64,000 nucleotides of DNA from JAICKM01 sp050998805 (lineage in GTDB: Bacteria > Chloroflexota > Chloroflexia > QHBQ01 > JAICKM01). The stretch covers positions 1 through 64,000 of the forward strand of contig JBPCPV010000028.1 of NCBI GenBank assembly GCA_050998805.1, read 5' to 3'. The position numbers and the translations under genes were made by a program. Within the stretch, counting starts at the first letter, position 1; the number at the start of each line of letters is the position of its first letter. This document shows, in pieces, positions 22,214 through 31,482 of this stretch. The notes below the pieces were generated by a model. It searched no databases. It was not told the DNA's origin and saw nothing but the letters and a program-made list of their open reading frames with translations.

Positions 22214-23338
22214 ATGACCGGCCAAACGCACAAGAAGAACCTGCTGATCTACGCGGGCGGGAGCGTGTTCGGGCGGCTGATGGCGGCTGACCTGCTGGAG
22301 AGGACGGGCGCAAGGCTGCTGCTCGTGGGGCCGAAGGGGGACGCGGAGGCGCAGGCCGCGCGGGATCTCGACCCGACCGGGGAGCGCGTGCGTGCAGCAC
22401 ATGCCGACCTGGAGGACGAGGCCGGACTGCGTGCGGCGCTTGACGGCATGGACGCGGCGGTCTGCTGCGTGCGCGGCTTCCAGGGTATGCCGGTCAGCCT
22501 GCTCGAGGCGTGCATGGAGCGGGGCCTGGCCTACTTCGACATAGCCGACAGCCGTGCCTACATGCACCGAGTGCTGGCGCGACGCCCGGCGATAGAGAGC
22601 AGCGGCATCACGGCGGGGTCGGGTCTGGGCATCTTGCCCGGCCTCTCCGCGCTGATGACCGCCTATGCCGTCGCCGAACTCGAACTCGAAGAGATAGCGC
22701 GGGTGGATGTCGCGGTCTACATCGGCAGCCACCGGGCGCGGGGAGTGGGCGCGCTGGCTGCGGCTCTCCGCTGCGCCGGCAGGCCGCTCGCCCGCAACAT
22801 CCACGGCTGGAGCGGGCGCACACGCGCAGACTTCCCTCAGCCAATAGGCCGCCGCAAGGTCTACAACTTCGACGCGCCCGACTACGACCTCTTCCCCGGC
22901 CTCTTCGGGCTGCGCCAGGACCGCATCCGGGTGCGGCTCGGCTTCGAGCTGGACATTGTGAACCGCGTGCTCGGCGTCCTCGGCCTGATGCGGCGCGTCG
23001 GCCTCCGCCCGCGATACAAGGGGCTGCTCACGACCGCCCTCCTCGGCATGTCGGCGCCCCTGCGGGCCGTGGGCGAGGACAGCGGCGGCGTGCAGGTGAC
23101 CGCGCGGGGCATCTCGGGGCGGCCTGGCCGACACGCGGCTATCCGCGCAGGCAGCCTCTCGGTCGTCGCGCGCGATGCCCGCCTGCTCTCGGTGCTGCCC
23201 TGCGCGACCGCCGTGGCCTGCTATCTCGACGGCGACCTGCCGACCGGCCTGCTCGACTGGCGCGGCTGGATCGCCCCGGAGAAGATGTGGGACCGGCTGC
23301 GCGCGAACGGGCTGGCGGTGGAGTGGAAGCGGGAATGA
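22214..23338 (+). CDS. Saccharopine-dehydrogenase-like NAD(P)-binding protein
   Basis: This is a 374-aa protein. A Rossmann fold opens it (NLLIYAGGSVFGRLMAADLL, then ARLLLVGPKGDAEAQ). DLEDEAGLRAALDGMDAAVCCV and the ACMERGLAYFDIAD segment are typical of the Sacchrp_dh_NADP family. The C-terminal half (PGLSALMTAYAVAEL, then a catalytic-like domain) is like uncharacterised reductases of this family rather than true lysine-pathway enzymes. The substrate is unknown. The start follows a -10 box by 6 nt with no ribosome-binding site, so translation is probably leaderless. Confidence 0.8.
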   Translation: MTGQTHKKNLLIYAGGSVFGRLMAADLLERTGARLLLVGPKGDAEAQAARDLDPTGERVRAAHADLEDEAGLRAALDGMDAAVCCVRGFQGMPVSLLEACMERGLAYFDIADSRAYMHRVLARRPAIESSGITAGSGLGILPGLSALMTAYAVAELELEEIARVDVAVYIGSHRARGVGALAAALRCAGRPLARNIHGWSGRTRADFPQPIGRRKVYNFDAPDYDLFPGLFGLRQDRIRVRLGFELDIVNRVLGVLGLMRRVGLRPRYKGLLTTALLGMSAPLRAVGEDSGGVQVTARGISGRPGRHAAIRAGSLSVVARDARLLSVLPCATAVACYLDGDLPTGLLDWRGWIAPEKMWDRLRANGLAVEWKRE

Positions 23339-23359
23339 CGCGTCTGCGCCCGGCCTCGC

Positions 23360-23758
23360 CTAACCGCTGTGGTGGTCCAGCTGGGAGATCTGGATCAGAT
23401 TGCCGCAGGTGTCGTTCAGCATGGCGATGGTCGAGGCAGTCACCTTCGTCGGCGGCATCGTAAACTCGGCCCCCGCGGCCTTCATCCGCTCGTAGTCGCG
23501 CTGGATGTCGTCCGTGTAGAACATGGCTCCGGGCTGCCCCTGCTGGAACATCGCCTGCTGGAAGGCCTTGGCCGCCGGGTTGTCGTTCCGCTCGAGATGC
23601 AGCTCGGTGCCGTCCGGCTCCTCGGCTGAGGCCACTGTCAACCAGCGATAAGATCCCTGCGAGAAGTCCGCCTTTTTGACGAAGCCCAGCACGTCGGTGT
23701 AGAACCGCAGCGCTTTATCCTGGTCGTCCACGTACACAGTCGTCAGCTTGATCTTCAT
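23360..23758 (-). CDS. VOC-family protein (glyoxalase-like)
   Basis: This 132-aa protein has two VOC half-modules: IKLTTVYVDDQDKALRFYTDVLGF at the start and PGAMFYTDDIQRDYERMKAAGAEF in the middle, ending NDTCGNLIQISQLD. ELHLERNDNPAAKAFQQAMF is typical of a large uncharacterised subgroup annotated as glyoxalase/bleomycin-resistance proteins. The usual first His is replaced (TTVYV), so metal binding may differ. A GGAGGAAAAA site precedes the ATG. It converges with the 22214 gene 21 nt apart. Confidence 0.85.
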   Translation of the reverse strand: MKIKLTTVYVDDQDKALRFYTDVLGFVKKADFSQGSYRWLTVASAEEPDGTELHLERNDNPAAKAFQQAMFQQGQPGAMFYTDDIQRDYERMKAAGAEFTMPPTKVTASTIAMLNDTCGNLIQISQLDHHSG

Positions 23759-23826
23759 GTCCTTTTTCCTCCTGTCGTCACGTTCGCGGCCTCTGCCGCG
23801 TCACTCCGAGTTGGGTTTCTCCTTCC

Positions 23827-24678
23827 CTACGCGATATACTCGTTCTGCATCTGGCGATATTGCGCCAGCTCTTCCGGTGCCATATCGCGGGGAACCACGA
23901 GCTGGTAATGCTTCTCAATTGTAAGTGCCACGCCCACTGCATTACTTGTCGTGGCTGCGAAGGCGAATAGAGCGATCGTCTGATCCCGCATGAATTGTGC
24001 GGCCACCGGGCGGCAGATCAGATCCGGGAATTTCTCGTTGCACAACTCCATATCTTGGAGTATCTGCACCACGCTGAGTTTATCCCTCCCAGCTTTCGCC
24101 TGTACCGGAACCACGTAGTGTGCGCCACGTTGATCCAGGCCAACATAAATCTCGTCGGTTTCCACCTGCCCCATACCTCTGACGGTTGTGCGGAGGTGGT
24201 TCTGTAGAGAGTAACAAGTCAGGCCCGTGAAAATATCGATCAGCCGATTATAACGCAGGCGGGCCAACAGAGCCTGTTCATCACCGAGCGCGTACCGCGT
24301 GATCACGCCTGGAGTCGCGTCCGGCACTTTAACCAGCGCGATCAAGGGATTCGGAACGACCGTCGCCAGATCGGGCGATACCGCGACAAACCGATACCGG
24401 GCCGAACCGCTCGGCAAGATAATCCACTGCGTGCCCGACGGAGCGGTGGCGGCGACACGCGGAGGTAGTACCTCGCGGTAGCGAAAGCTATACACTACGT
24501 CCCCCAGGTTCTTGGGGAGACGAATCCCGAGCTCCGCTGCGACCTGTTCGATTTCCGGCCGCGTAAATGCCACCTCGGTTTGCCCTGGCTGATAGTGATC
24601 AAAGAAGATTCGCTCCAAGATCTGGACGTAACGCGAAATCGCACGAGTATGGGGTTGGGGCTGTTGTGGATCACTCAT
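23827..24678 (-). CDS. Type II restriction endonuclease-like protein, PD-(D/E)XK fold
   Basis: This 283-aa protein is encoded 21 nt downstream of a DNA methyltransferase. Motif ETDEIYVG (about residue 173) followed by HYVVPVQAKAG (about 187-195) fits the PD-(D/E)XK nuclease core, with Gln in place of the usual Asp/Glu before Ala-Lys. A preceding helix TCYSLQNHLRTTVRGMGQ is often seen ahead of such cores. It would cut unmodified invading DNA. The recognition site is unknown. The Gln substitution is also known in some active nucleases, so loss of activity cannot be assumed. Confidence 0.65.
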   Translation of the reverse strand: MSDPQQPQPHTRAISRYVQILERIFFDHYQPGQTEVAFTRPEIEQVAAELGIRLPKNLGDVVYSFRYREVLPPRVAATAPSGTQWIILPSGSARYRFVAVSPDLATVVPNPLIALVKVPDATPGVITRYALGDEQALLARLRYNRLIDIFTGLTCYSLQNHLRTTVRGMGQVETDEIYVGLDQRGAHYVVPVQAKAGRDKLSVVQILQDMELCNEKFPDLICRPVAAQFMRDQTIALFAFAATTSNAVGVALTIEKHYQLVVPRDMAPEELAQYRQMQNEYIA

Positions 24679-24699
24679 ACCTTCCTCCCGATGAGCGGC

Positions 24700-26031
24700 T
24701 CAAAGCAAAAGCCGTCCCGGCGGCGGGCCGGGCCAGCGCAAGACCACGACTTCCTCTCGGAGCTGTTCTTTCGTCGCGGTCGCCAGCCGTGTGCGGAACA
24801 AATCAATTCGCACAACTTCATACCCCAGGCGTTCAGCGATCCGCGCCAAGAGCGTGCCGGTACGTATCATTACGCGGAAGTAGGATGCCTGATCGCCGAC
24901 TACATAAGCGAGTTGTGCGCCCGGCTGTAGCCGCGTGCGAAGTTCGGCTAAGTGCCGTGCCATGCCCCCAAAATAGAGCTTCGTGACCTTTGCATAAAGT
25001 CGCTCAAAGCCCGACGTCTTCCCCAACTCGATCCGGCGAGCCTCGATCGTCGCAGCGAGTCGCTGTATTTCGGTATCGTCGGCGATCCAACGATCATCAT
25101 CATCGCCCATGTATACGGTTCGCGTATTTGAGCGCACCAAACCCTTCTTGTGCATACGAAGGTCTTCCTTACTCCGTATCATGCCCAAGAGGACCGACTC
25201 AAGGCGGGTCGTCCGTGTGTAATCCTTCTCGTTCGGATAGGGCGGTGACGTGATCACAGCGTCTACCGAGGCCGGCTCCAACAGGGGCACGATCTGCCGG
25301 GCGTCGCCACGGCGGATCGTCGCCGGGGTCTCTCGCAAGGGCGCGACCGCCACAAGATCCTGGCTCATTGAGCGCACTACGGCCAACCAGGGAGCCAACA
25401 CCGGCGCGTCCAGTTTCAGAGGCCCTACCCCGACTTCGGGGCCGAAGTGTAAATTGCTGCTGGTATGTACGACGGCTTTTGCCAGCGCCAATCGCTCATA
25501 GGCATCGTAGCGGGCATCCGCATACGCGGCCAAGCAATCAAGCAGGACGAGCGTCTTATGTAGCGGGCGCGGGCTGATCGAATCTGTGAGCAGCAGTTTG
25601 ACCAGTTCGGGCGTGAGACCTCGCAGGGGTGGATCCTCGTCCGGCGTCAGCAGCGTGGTATCCTCGATCCCATCGGCAGCTAGGCGCGCCGTCGCGGCGT
25701 CGGCCACCATCAGCGCATGTGACATTAAGCCGTCAGCATCCGCCATCCAATCAGTCTTCACCTCACTGGCAAAGGCCGCCATCGGGTTTGCTTCGACCCC
25801 GATGCTGGGGATCCCACTCTTTTTGCATTCGACCAGCGTAGTCCCGGTGCCGCAGAACGGGTCGAGAACCAGCGAGCCAGGACCGGCTTGAAATTGCGTC
25901 AAGTAGGACTGAACTAAATGCGGCGGGAAGGATAACACGAAGCGATACCATTCATGGACCGCGCAATCTTCGATGTATAGCTTATTGGCTTCGGCGTTAG
26001 TGCTCCGCCCACGCGCAGTGGTATAAGTCAT
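24700..26031 (-). CDS. DNA methyltransferase (SPPY type) of a restriction-modification system
   Basis: This is a 443-aa SAM-dependent methylase. The SAM-binding motif LVLDPFCGTGTTLVE is at about residues 54-68. The catalytic motif TSPPYPNEKDYTR is at about 258-270; SPPY is typical of N4-cytosine or N6-adenine amino-methylases. Motif I precedes motif IV with about 190 residues between them, which may hold the target-recognition domain. It protects host sites from the nuclease encoded just downstream. The gene begins 30 nt after the 3' end of tRNA-Arg, a common place for acquired modules. Confidence 0.88.
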   Translation of the reverse strand: MTYTTARGRSTNAEANKLYIEDCAVHEWYRFVLSFPPHLVQSYLTQFQAGPGSLVLDPFCGTGTTLVECKKSGIPSIGVEANPMAAFASEVKTDWMADADGLMSHALMVADAATARLAADGIEDTTLLTPDEDPPLRGLTPELVKLLLTDSISPRPLHKTLVLLDCLAAYADARYDAYERLALAKAVVHTSSNLHFGPEVGVGPLKLDAPVLAPWLAVVRSMSQDLVAVAPLRETPATIRRGDARQIVPLLEPASVDAVITSPPYPNEKDYTRTTRLESVLLGMIRSKEDLRMHKKGLVRSNTRTVYMGDDDDRWIADDTEIQRLAATIEARRIELGKTSGFERLYAKVTKLYFGGMARHLAELRTRLQPGAQLAYVVGDQASYFRVMIRTGTLLARIAERLGYEVVRIDLFRTRLATATKEQLREEVVVLRWPGPPPGRLLL

Positions 26032-26061
26032 CGCGTTTCTCCAAGCTAGTGGCGCGCGTGG

Positions 26062-26135
26062 TGCGCCCGGGGGGACTCGAACCCACGGCCTACCGCTTAG
26101 AAGGCGGTCGCTCTATCCACCTGAGCTACGGGCGC
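26062..26135 (-). tRNA. tRNA-Arg (anticodon TCT)
   Basis: It folds as a full cloverleaf on the minus strand. The acceptor stem GCGCCCG/CGGGCGC carries discriminator A, and the D arm is GCTC-AGGTGGATA-GAGC. The anticodon stem ACCGC/GCGGT has loop CTTCTAA, and the T arm contains GTTCGAGTC. CCA is not encoded. It reads AGA codons. Confidence 0.95.
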
Positions 26136-26197
26136 ATCCTATCAGAGCCAATTATAGGCCCGCCCCTTCTCAGATGTCAAGCGCGACCGACCCCTGC

Positions 26198-27589
26198 CTA
26201 CGCGAACAGCTCGCTGCGCCGCCGCCAGAGGCCGAGCGCGGCCAGCAGCCCCGCGAAGGGGAAGAGCAGCGCGAGCGCCTCGTTGATCAGGCTGATCGGC
26301 AGGCCGCTCCCGCCCTGGACCGATGTCCAGCGGCGGGCGATCCGGTCGAACTCGGTGCGGGCCGTGCCGCCGACGTTCGCGGCGTCCTGGATCACGGTGG
26401 CATAGGCGGCGGCGGCGGGGCCGGTGCTGGTCGCGGCTGCCGCATCCTTCTGCCCCGCCGTGACCTGGGCCGCCAGCTGGTTGTTATGCACGCTCTGCCA
26501 CGCCTGGTAATCCTGCCGGAGCTGGTCGAACTGCGCCGCCTCGTTCGGGAAGTGGACGTTGGCTACCAGGGGCACGCGCGGCAGGCCGAGCCGGTTCTGC
26601 TCGTCGAGCGCCGCCTTCTTCACGTCGTCGGCGATGGCGTCCGAGCTGGGCGCGCTCAAGAAGGTCGTGTCGCTGAGGGCGCACTGCGCGGGGCCGCAGA
26701 GCGTCTGGTCCACCAGGAAGGCGTACTGGGCGTACTGCTCGAAGCTGCCGCCGGGCTTTGCCGCGTTCTCGCTGTCGAAGATAGCGATGCTCTCCAGCGC
26801 GCGCTCCTGCGCGAGCAGCGTCGTCAGGTCTTGCACGCCCGACACAGTGTCGTAGGCGTCGTGAACCATCACGCTCGTGTCACGGCTCGCCTGGGAGAGC
26901 TGTAGCTGCATCCAGCCGCCGACTAGAATCGTCAGCAGCAGCGCGCTGCCTATCGTCCAGGACCAGCGATAGTGCATACGCAGCACCAGGCCGAGTGCGG
27001 CGAGCAGCGCCAGCCCCAGCAGCACGGTCACGCCGAGAAGCGCATTCCGCCAGCCGGTTATCTGGGCGGCGGCACCCCTGTCGGTCGCGGCCATGTCCTC
27101 GACCTTGATCTCCTCGAGGCCGGTGAGCGCAGGCACGAGCCGGAAGTTGAGCGTGTCGCGCGCCTGGAGGAAGGCGGCGCGGGCGTTCGGGATCTGCGGC
27201 GGGTTCGACTTGCTGTAGGAGAACATCGCGCCGATCTGCTGGATATAGAGGCTTGCCGCCGCGTCTGCCGCCGCGAAGACGTTGAACTCGCCCTGCGTCT
27301 GGTCGGTGCGGTTGTTCCAGGACTTGCGCGCCTCCTCGTTGAAGCCGTTCCAGCTTTGTGCTGCTGCGGCCTCGGCGGCCTGCTGGGGCGCGCCGGTGGT
27401 CGCTAAATATGTCGCGGCCTGGCCCATGTGGTCGAGCGCAGCGGCGCGGGCGCGCAGCGCGGCGTCCACGCTCACCGAGCCTTTGTTCACGAGCGTGTCG
27501 TAAGAGTTGTACGCCGCGTCGTTCGCGCGCCAGGCGATCAGCCCGACCAGCACGCCGAACGCGATGCCGGCAGCGACCAGGGTCAGCAT
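26198..27589 (-). CDS. Membrane sensor-like protein with two extracytoplasmic helical domains (GlnX-like)
   Basis: This 463-aa protein has four membrane helices: one at the N-terminus, two adjacent in the middle (LLGVTVLLGLALLAALGLVL, WTIGSALLLTILVGGWM) and one at the C-terminus. They enclose two long helical extracytoplasmic regions. The layout and its place in the operon after a PknG-like kinase match actinobacterial GlnX, which relays amino-acid binding by GlnH to PknG. The first ATG (27589) lies at the start of the first helix and has no ribosome-binding site. In-frame sequence upstream contains RRIAWQRNA, and GGAGGAGG sits 6 nt before an ATC at 27682-27680. An ATC start giving 31 more residues is therefore plausible. 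Confidence 0.7.
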   Translation of the reverse strand: MLTLVAAGIAFGVLVGLIAWRANDAAYNSYDTLVNKGSVSVDAALRARAAALDHMGQAATYLATTGAPQQAAEAAAAQSWNGFNEEARKSWNNRTDQTQGEFNVFAAADAAASLYIQQIGAMFSYSKSNPPQIPNARAAFLQARDTLNFRLVPALTGLEEIKVEDMAATDRGAAAQITGWRNALLGVTVLLGLALLAALGLVLRMHYRWSWTIGSALLLTILVGGWMQLQLSQASRDTSVMVHDAYDTVSGVQDLTTLLAQERALESIAIFDSENAAKPGGSFEQYAQYAFLVDQTLCGPAQCALSDTTFLSAPSSDAIADDVKKAALDEQNRLGLPRVPLVANVHFPNEAAQFDQLRQDYQAWQSVHNNQLAAQVTAGQKDAAAATSTGPAAAAYATVIQDAANVGGTARTEFDRIARRWTSVQGGSGLPISLINEALALLFPFAGLLAALGLWRRRSELFA

Positions 27590-27695
27590 GGCGTTGCGCT
27601 GCCAGGCGATCCGGCGGTTGCCGGCGACTGGGGCTGCGGCAGCAGGGACGGCGGGCGGCGCGCCGATAGTCGTGGTAGCGATGTCGGGCCTCCTC

Positions 27696-28985
27696 CTACT
27701 TGCCGCCGGGCAGCTTGCCGGTGCCTGAGAGCAGCTTGCCGGTCTTGCCGGTGTGCAGCTTGCCGGTCTTGTTCACCGCGGCGTTCGCGTCGGTCGAGGC
27801 GAGCTTGCCGGTCTGCGGGTCGATCACGGCTCCGAGTATGTCGGCCTGCGGGCTGTTGATCTGCTCGGCCTTGCGGAGCGCCGCGTTCAGCTTGGCCGTG
27901 GCCTCCTCCACCGCGCCCATGTCGAGCAGCGCGAAGCCCTCCTGCGACAGGCTGGTGATCTCCTCCTCGCCGGTGAAGCGGGAGAGTTCGGGGTCCATGT
28001 GGATCTCGGCGGGAGTGGCGACCCAGCGCACGAAGAACCACGAGCTGCGGTCGAGTTCCTCGGTCTTGTCGGTCCCGGCCTGCGAGTAGACGACGGCAGG
28101 CACGACCATGCGGAAGGCGATGCCGACGTTGCGGCTCGGCGTGTCGAGTTCGACGACGAACTTAGGCTCCTCTTTGGTGAGCGAGCCGATCGGGATCGAC
28201 CAGTGCTGCTCGTCCATCTGCTGTGCGGCGCGCTCCTGCACCGAGGGGTAGACCTGGCGGACGCTGCGGATCGTGGTACCCTTCGGCGTGTTCAAGACGA
28301 GGCGGACATCGCTCGCCTTCGTGCTTTGCACCTCCGCGAAGAGCGCGCCCACAGCCTCGGTCAGCCGTTGTGCGTCGGGCACAGCGTCGGCCTCGCCGCC
28401 GGTGCTGTGGGCGATAGTCCGCAGCTGGTCGGCCTCCCAGGCGGTGCCCACGCCCCAGGCGTCCACCCGCAGCCCCTCACGGGCGAGGGCGTTGGCGGTC
28501 TCGTAGGCGTCGCTGATCGGCTCCGCGCCCTCCTGCTTGCCGTCGGTGATCATCAGCACGCGGCGGACGTAGTTCGGGTAGCGCATCGAAGCGTTGAGCG
28601 CGACGCGCAGCCCGCTGCCCAGGGAGGTCGCGCCGCCCGCCTCGATCCGCTCGATCTTGCGCCCGAGGTCGTACATCGCGCTGGCAAGCTCCCGCCCGGT
28701 GATCGGCGGCGCAAGCTCGTGGGCGGTGCTGCTGAAAAGCGTGATGTGGAGCACGATCTGGTCGCTCGGCGGCACCTGCTGTATCAGGTTCCAGAGCGTC
28801 TGCTTCGCGGCCTCCAGCTTCTGGCCGCTCATGCTGCCCGACTGGTCCATGACAACGCCGAGGAAGATAGGTACGGCCTCGCCCTCACCGCCATCAGCGC
28901 CGATGCTGTAGAGAGTGCGGGCGCTGCTTTGGCCTTCGAGCACCTGTGCCTCCGCCGGGTGCGGCGTCACGCGAAATGTCACCAT
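27696..28985 (-). CDS. VWA-domain protein of the kinase operon
   Basis: This is a 429-aa protein. The von Willebrand A domain (residues about 38-215) has the metal site DQSGSMSG, a Thr in GGATSLGSGL and Asp in MITDGKQEG, so MIDAS is intact. A beta-rich domain follows, then a helical segment (EGFALLDMGAVEEATAKLNAALRKAEQ) like one TPR. The tail carries five TGK motifs (mostly TGKL) in the last ~45 residues, also found in the kinase linker. It starts 13 nt after the kinase stop with GGAGGA. It is probably a cytoplasmic protein-protein adaptor and a kinase substrate or scaffold. Confidence 0.85.
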   Translation of the reverse strand: MVTFRVTPHPAEAQVLEGQSSARTLYSIGADGGEGEAVPIFLGVVMDQSGSMSGQKLEAAKQTLWNLIQQVPPSDQIVLHITLFSSTAHELAPPITGRELASAMYDLGRKIERIEAGGATSLGSGLRVALNASMRYPNYVRRVLMITDGKQEGAEPISDAYETANALAREGLRVDAWGVGTAWEADQLRTIAHSTGGEADAVPDAQRLTEAVGALFAEVQSTKASDVRLVLNTPKGTTIRSVRQVYPSVQERAAQQMDEQHWSIPIGSLTKEEPKFVVELDTPSRNVGIAFRMVVPAVVYSQAGTDKTEELDRSSWFFVRWVATPAEIHMDPELSRFTGEEEITSLSQEGFALLDMGAVEEATAKLNAALRKAEQINSPQADILGAVIDPQTGKLASTDANAAVNKTGKLHTGKTGKLLSGTGKLPGGK

Positions 28986-28998
28986 CTAGAAGTCCTCC

Positions 28999-31350
28999 TT
29001 ATTGCCACTCGGCCACATCGAAATAGATCCGAGCAAGTATGTCCTCTTTGTCGGGGGAGTCGGGGGCGCGGCGGAGGTAGCGTTTATACGCTTCGCGGCA
29101 GGCCGCGCCGATCGCCGCCGGGCTGTCTGCGGGGTGCGGCTGGTTGTCGGGCCAGGTCAGGTTCGGGGGCAGGCGGCGGGCACGCGCGAGGCGGTAGGCC
29201 GCGTACCACCAGTCTGCCAGCAGGCGGTAGTAGCGGCGCGACTCGGTGCGGTCGTTCAGCCCCGCGATCGCGCGCGCCGCGAGGCCGAGGTCGTGCAGCA
29301 GGTCCGCCATACCCGGCGGCGGGGGCTTGCCCGCAGAGAGCGCCGACTTCTGCGTGGTCAGGTAGGCGTCGATCCGCATGATGTACAACTCGATCAGGCT
29401 GAGTTGCGCGTCCACATATCGCAGGGCGTTTTCGTTCACATCGTTGAGGACTTTGATCGCGTCGCCGAGCTGGCCGAGCGCCACCAGGCTGTCGGCCCAG
29501 CCGAGCACGGCGTCGGCGTTCGCGGGGTCGGCGGCGACGACGCGGTGGTAGAGGTCGGCGGCGGGGGCGTATCGCTCGGTCACCCTGTAGATGTCGGCGA
29601 GCGCCTGCTTCGGCAGGATCTCGCCAGGCACCAGCTTGATCAGCTCGCCGTACAGCCCCTCGGCCCGCCCGTAGTCGTGGGCGGCTTCTGCGGCCTGTGC
29701 CTGCACCAGCACGGTACGCCAGCGCGTGGCCGGTGTGCTGAGGCGCTGGGCGCGGTCTAGTTCTTCCTGCGCGGCGGCGATGTTGCCGAGGTTCGTAAGG
29801 CTGGCGGCGCGCAGCAGGTGGCCGTCAATGCTCACCGGGTTCGTCTTGAGCGCGGCGTCTATCTGGATCAGCGCCTCATCGTAGCGCCCGGCGGCCATAA
29901 GGTCGCGGGCAGACTGGAGGGCCGGGGTGGCGGGGTCGCTCGCGCTGAGTGAGGGCAACGCGGTGATCTTGCCGGTGCTCGAACTCAGCAGCTTGCCGGT
30001 GAACAGCGTGCTTTGCACCGGGATCAGCGACTGCGGCAGGTTGTTCGTCGTCCGCCCGGTCAGCTGCGGCGTTCCGTCGAGCCGGGCGCGCTCCTGCCCC
30101 AAGATGAAGCGGTTGATGCCCTCCAACTGGTCGAACAGCTCCTCGACCGTCTGGTAGCGCACGCTCGGATCGGGATCGCGGCCCCGGACGACAAGATTGT
30201 AGATCTCGTCGGAGACCGGCCAGCTCCGGCGGGGCGGCGCGGTGATCCGCTGCTCGGCCACGTCCACGCCGAGCAGCGCCGCCAGCGTGCTGACGATGGT
30301 GAAGAGGTCCATCGCGGGCGTTTGCTCGCAGATGCCGCCTATCTCCGGCGGCGCGTAGCCCTCGGTGCCCCATGCTTCACGCTTCTGGCCGGGTATCCAC
30401 TCGACCGCCGTGCCGAGGTCGATCAGCACCTGGCGGGTGTTGCCGTTCGGCTCCGCGACCTGGATCACGTTGCCGGGCTTGAAGTCGCGGTATACCACCG
30501 GCGGCGTGCGGTGGTGGAGGTACTCGAACGCACCCCGGATGCCGAGCACCAGCCGCAGCGCCTCGGCCTCGGAGAGCGGCCCGCCGTTCGCGTCGTACAT
30601 CTGCTTCCAGCTCGTGCCCTGCACGAACGCCATGACGATGAACGGGATGCCGCCCTCTTCTACGATGTCGTAGATCCGCACGATGTTCGGGTTGTCGAGG
30701 CGGATCAGCATCTCGCGCTCTTCGACCGCCGCCGCAAGTAGTTCGGGGTCGTCTGTGTTGAGGATCGCCTTGACCGCAGCCGGTCTGCCCTCCGGCACTT
30801 CGCGGGTCTTGAGATGGGTGTCCACCGCCTTGTAGACGGCACCCATGCCGCCGCCGCCGATCACGCCGACGATCTTGTAGCGACCGGCCAGGGTCTTGCC
30901 GACGGAGAGGGCAGCAGCAGGACCCGCGCCGGTCGGCAGAGATGTCGCGATGTCCTTGAAGCGGTAGCCGCACTCTTTGCAGAACCTGGCGTTCGAGCGC
31001 TGGGGCGCGCCGCACTTCGGGCAGGCGGCGGGCGCGGGGCCGCTGCTCCCGCCCGCGATGTCGGAGGCCGCACTAGCTGTCGGCGCGGCCTCCAGCCCCG
31101 CGCTCCGCGTGGCGTCGGCGACCGATGCCCCGCAGTTCGGGCAGAACTCGGCCCCGGTCCTCAGCGCGGTGCCGCAGACCGGGCAGGCGGTTGTTGCTGC
31201 GGTCGTCGCTGTGGGAGAAGGCTCTGCGCTCGACGGCAACTCCATCGGCGAGCCGCAGTCCGGGCAGTATCCGTCGTCGGGCACAACGCTATGCCCGCAG
31301 TTCGGGCAGACTTGCGGTATCCCTACTCCGGGGGGCTGGGTTCTAGCCAA
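28999..31350 (-). CDS. PknG-like serine/threonine protein kinase with zinc ribbons and TPR domain
   Basis: This is a 783-aa soluble kinase. Three zinc ribbons occupy residues 15-32, 56-73 and 110-127 (CPNC/CPDC-type pairs), in the place of the PknG rubredoxin. The kinase domain (about 155-420) has a Gly-loop GVIGGGGMGAVYKA, Lys in AAVKAIL, catalytic YRDFKPGNV (about 287) and IDLG instead of DFG, as in PknG. GTEGYAPPEI is the activation segment. Residues about 470-783 are TPR-like helices. No membrane segment is present. The start is TTG with AAAGGAG upstream. It leads an operon with VWA and GlnX-like genes; a binding protein gene diverges from it. It probably senses nutrient state and phosphorylates FHA proteins. 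Confidence 0.88.
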   Translation of the reverse strand: MARTQPPGVGIPQVCPNCGHSVVPDDGYCPDCGSPMELPSSAEPSPTATTAATTACPVCGTALRTGAEFCPNCGASVADATRSAGLEAAPTASAASDIAGGSSGPAPAACPKCGAPQRSNARFCKECGYRFKDIATSLPTGAGPAAALSVGKTLAGRYKIVGVIGGGGMGAVYKAVDTHLKTREVPEGRPAAVKAILNTDDPELLAAAVEEREMLIRLDNPNIVRIYDIVEEGGIPFIVMAFVQGTSWKQMYDANGGPLSEAEALRLVLGIRGAFEYLHHRTPPVVYRDFKPGNVIQVAEPNGNTRQVLIDLGTAVEWIPGQKREAWGTEGYAPPEIGGICEQTPAMDLFTIVSTLAALLGVDVAEQRITAPPRRSWPVSDEIYNLVVRGRDPDPSVRYQTVEELFDQLEGINRFILGQERARLDGTPQLTGRTTNNLPQSLIPVQSTLFTGKLLSSSTGKITALPSLSASDPATPALQSARDLMAAGRYDEALIQIDAALKTNPVSIDGHLLRAASLTNLGNIAAAQEELDRAQRLSTPATRWRTVLVQAQAAEAAHDYGRAEGLYGELIKLVPGEILPKQALADIYRVTERYAPAADLYHRVVAADPANADAVLGWADSLVALGQLGDAIKVLNDVNENALRYVDAQLSLIELYIMRIDAYLTTQKSALSAGKPPPPGMADLLHDLGLAARAIAGLNDRTESRRYYRLLADWWYAAYRLARARRLPPNLTWPDNQPHPADSPAAIGAACREAYKRYLRRAPDSPDKEDILARIYFDVAEWQ

Positions 31351-31482
31351 AGTTTGCGTTCTCCTTTGGTCTCTAGTATACTCAGTTTTAGCGATCTTGT
31401 GTAGGACGTAACTTCACCGCCCCGATCTACGTAAATCAAGCATCACGGGTGACAATCGGGTTGTGCAGGGAGGCTTGGGATC

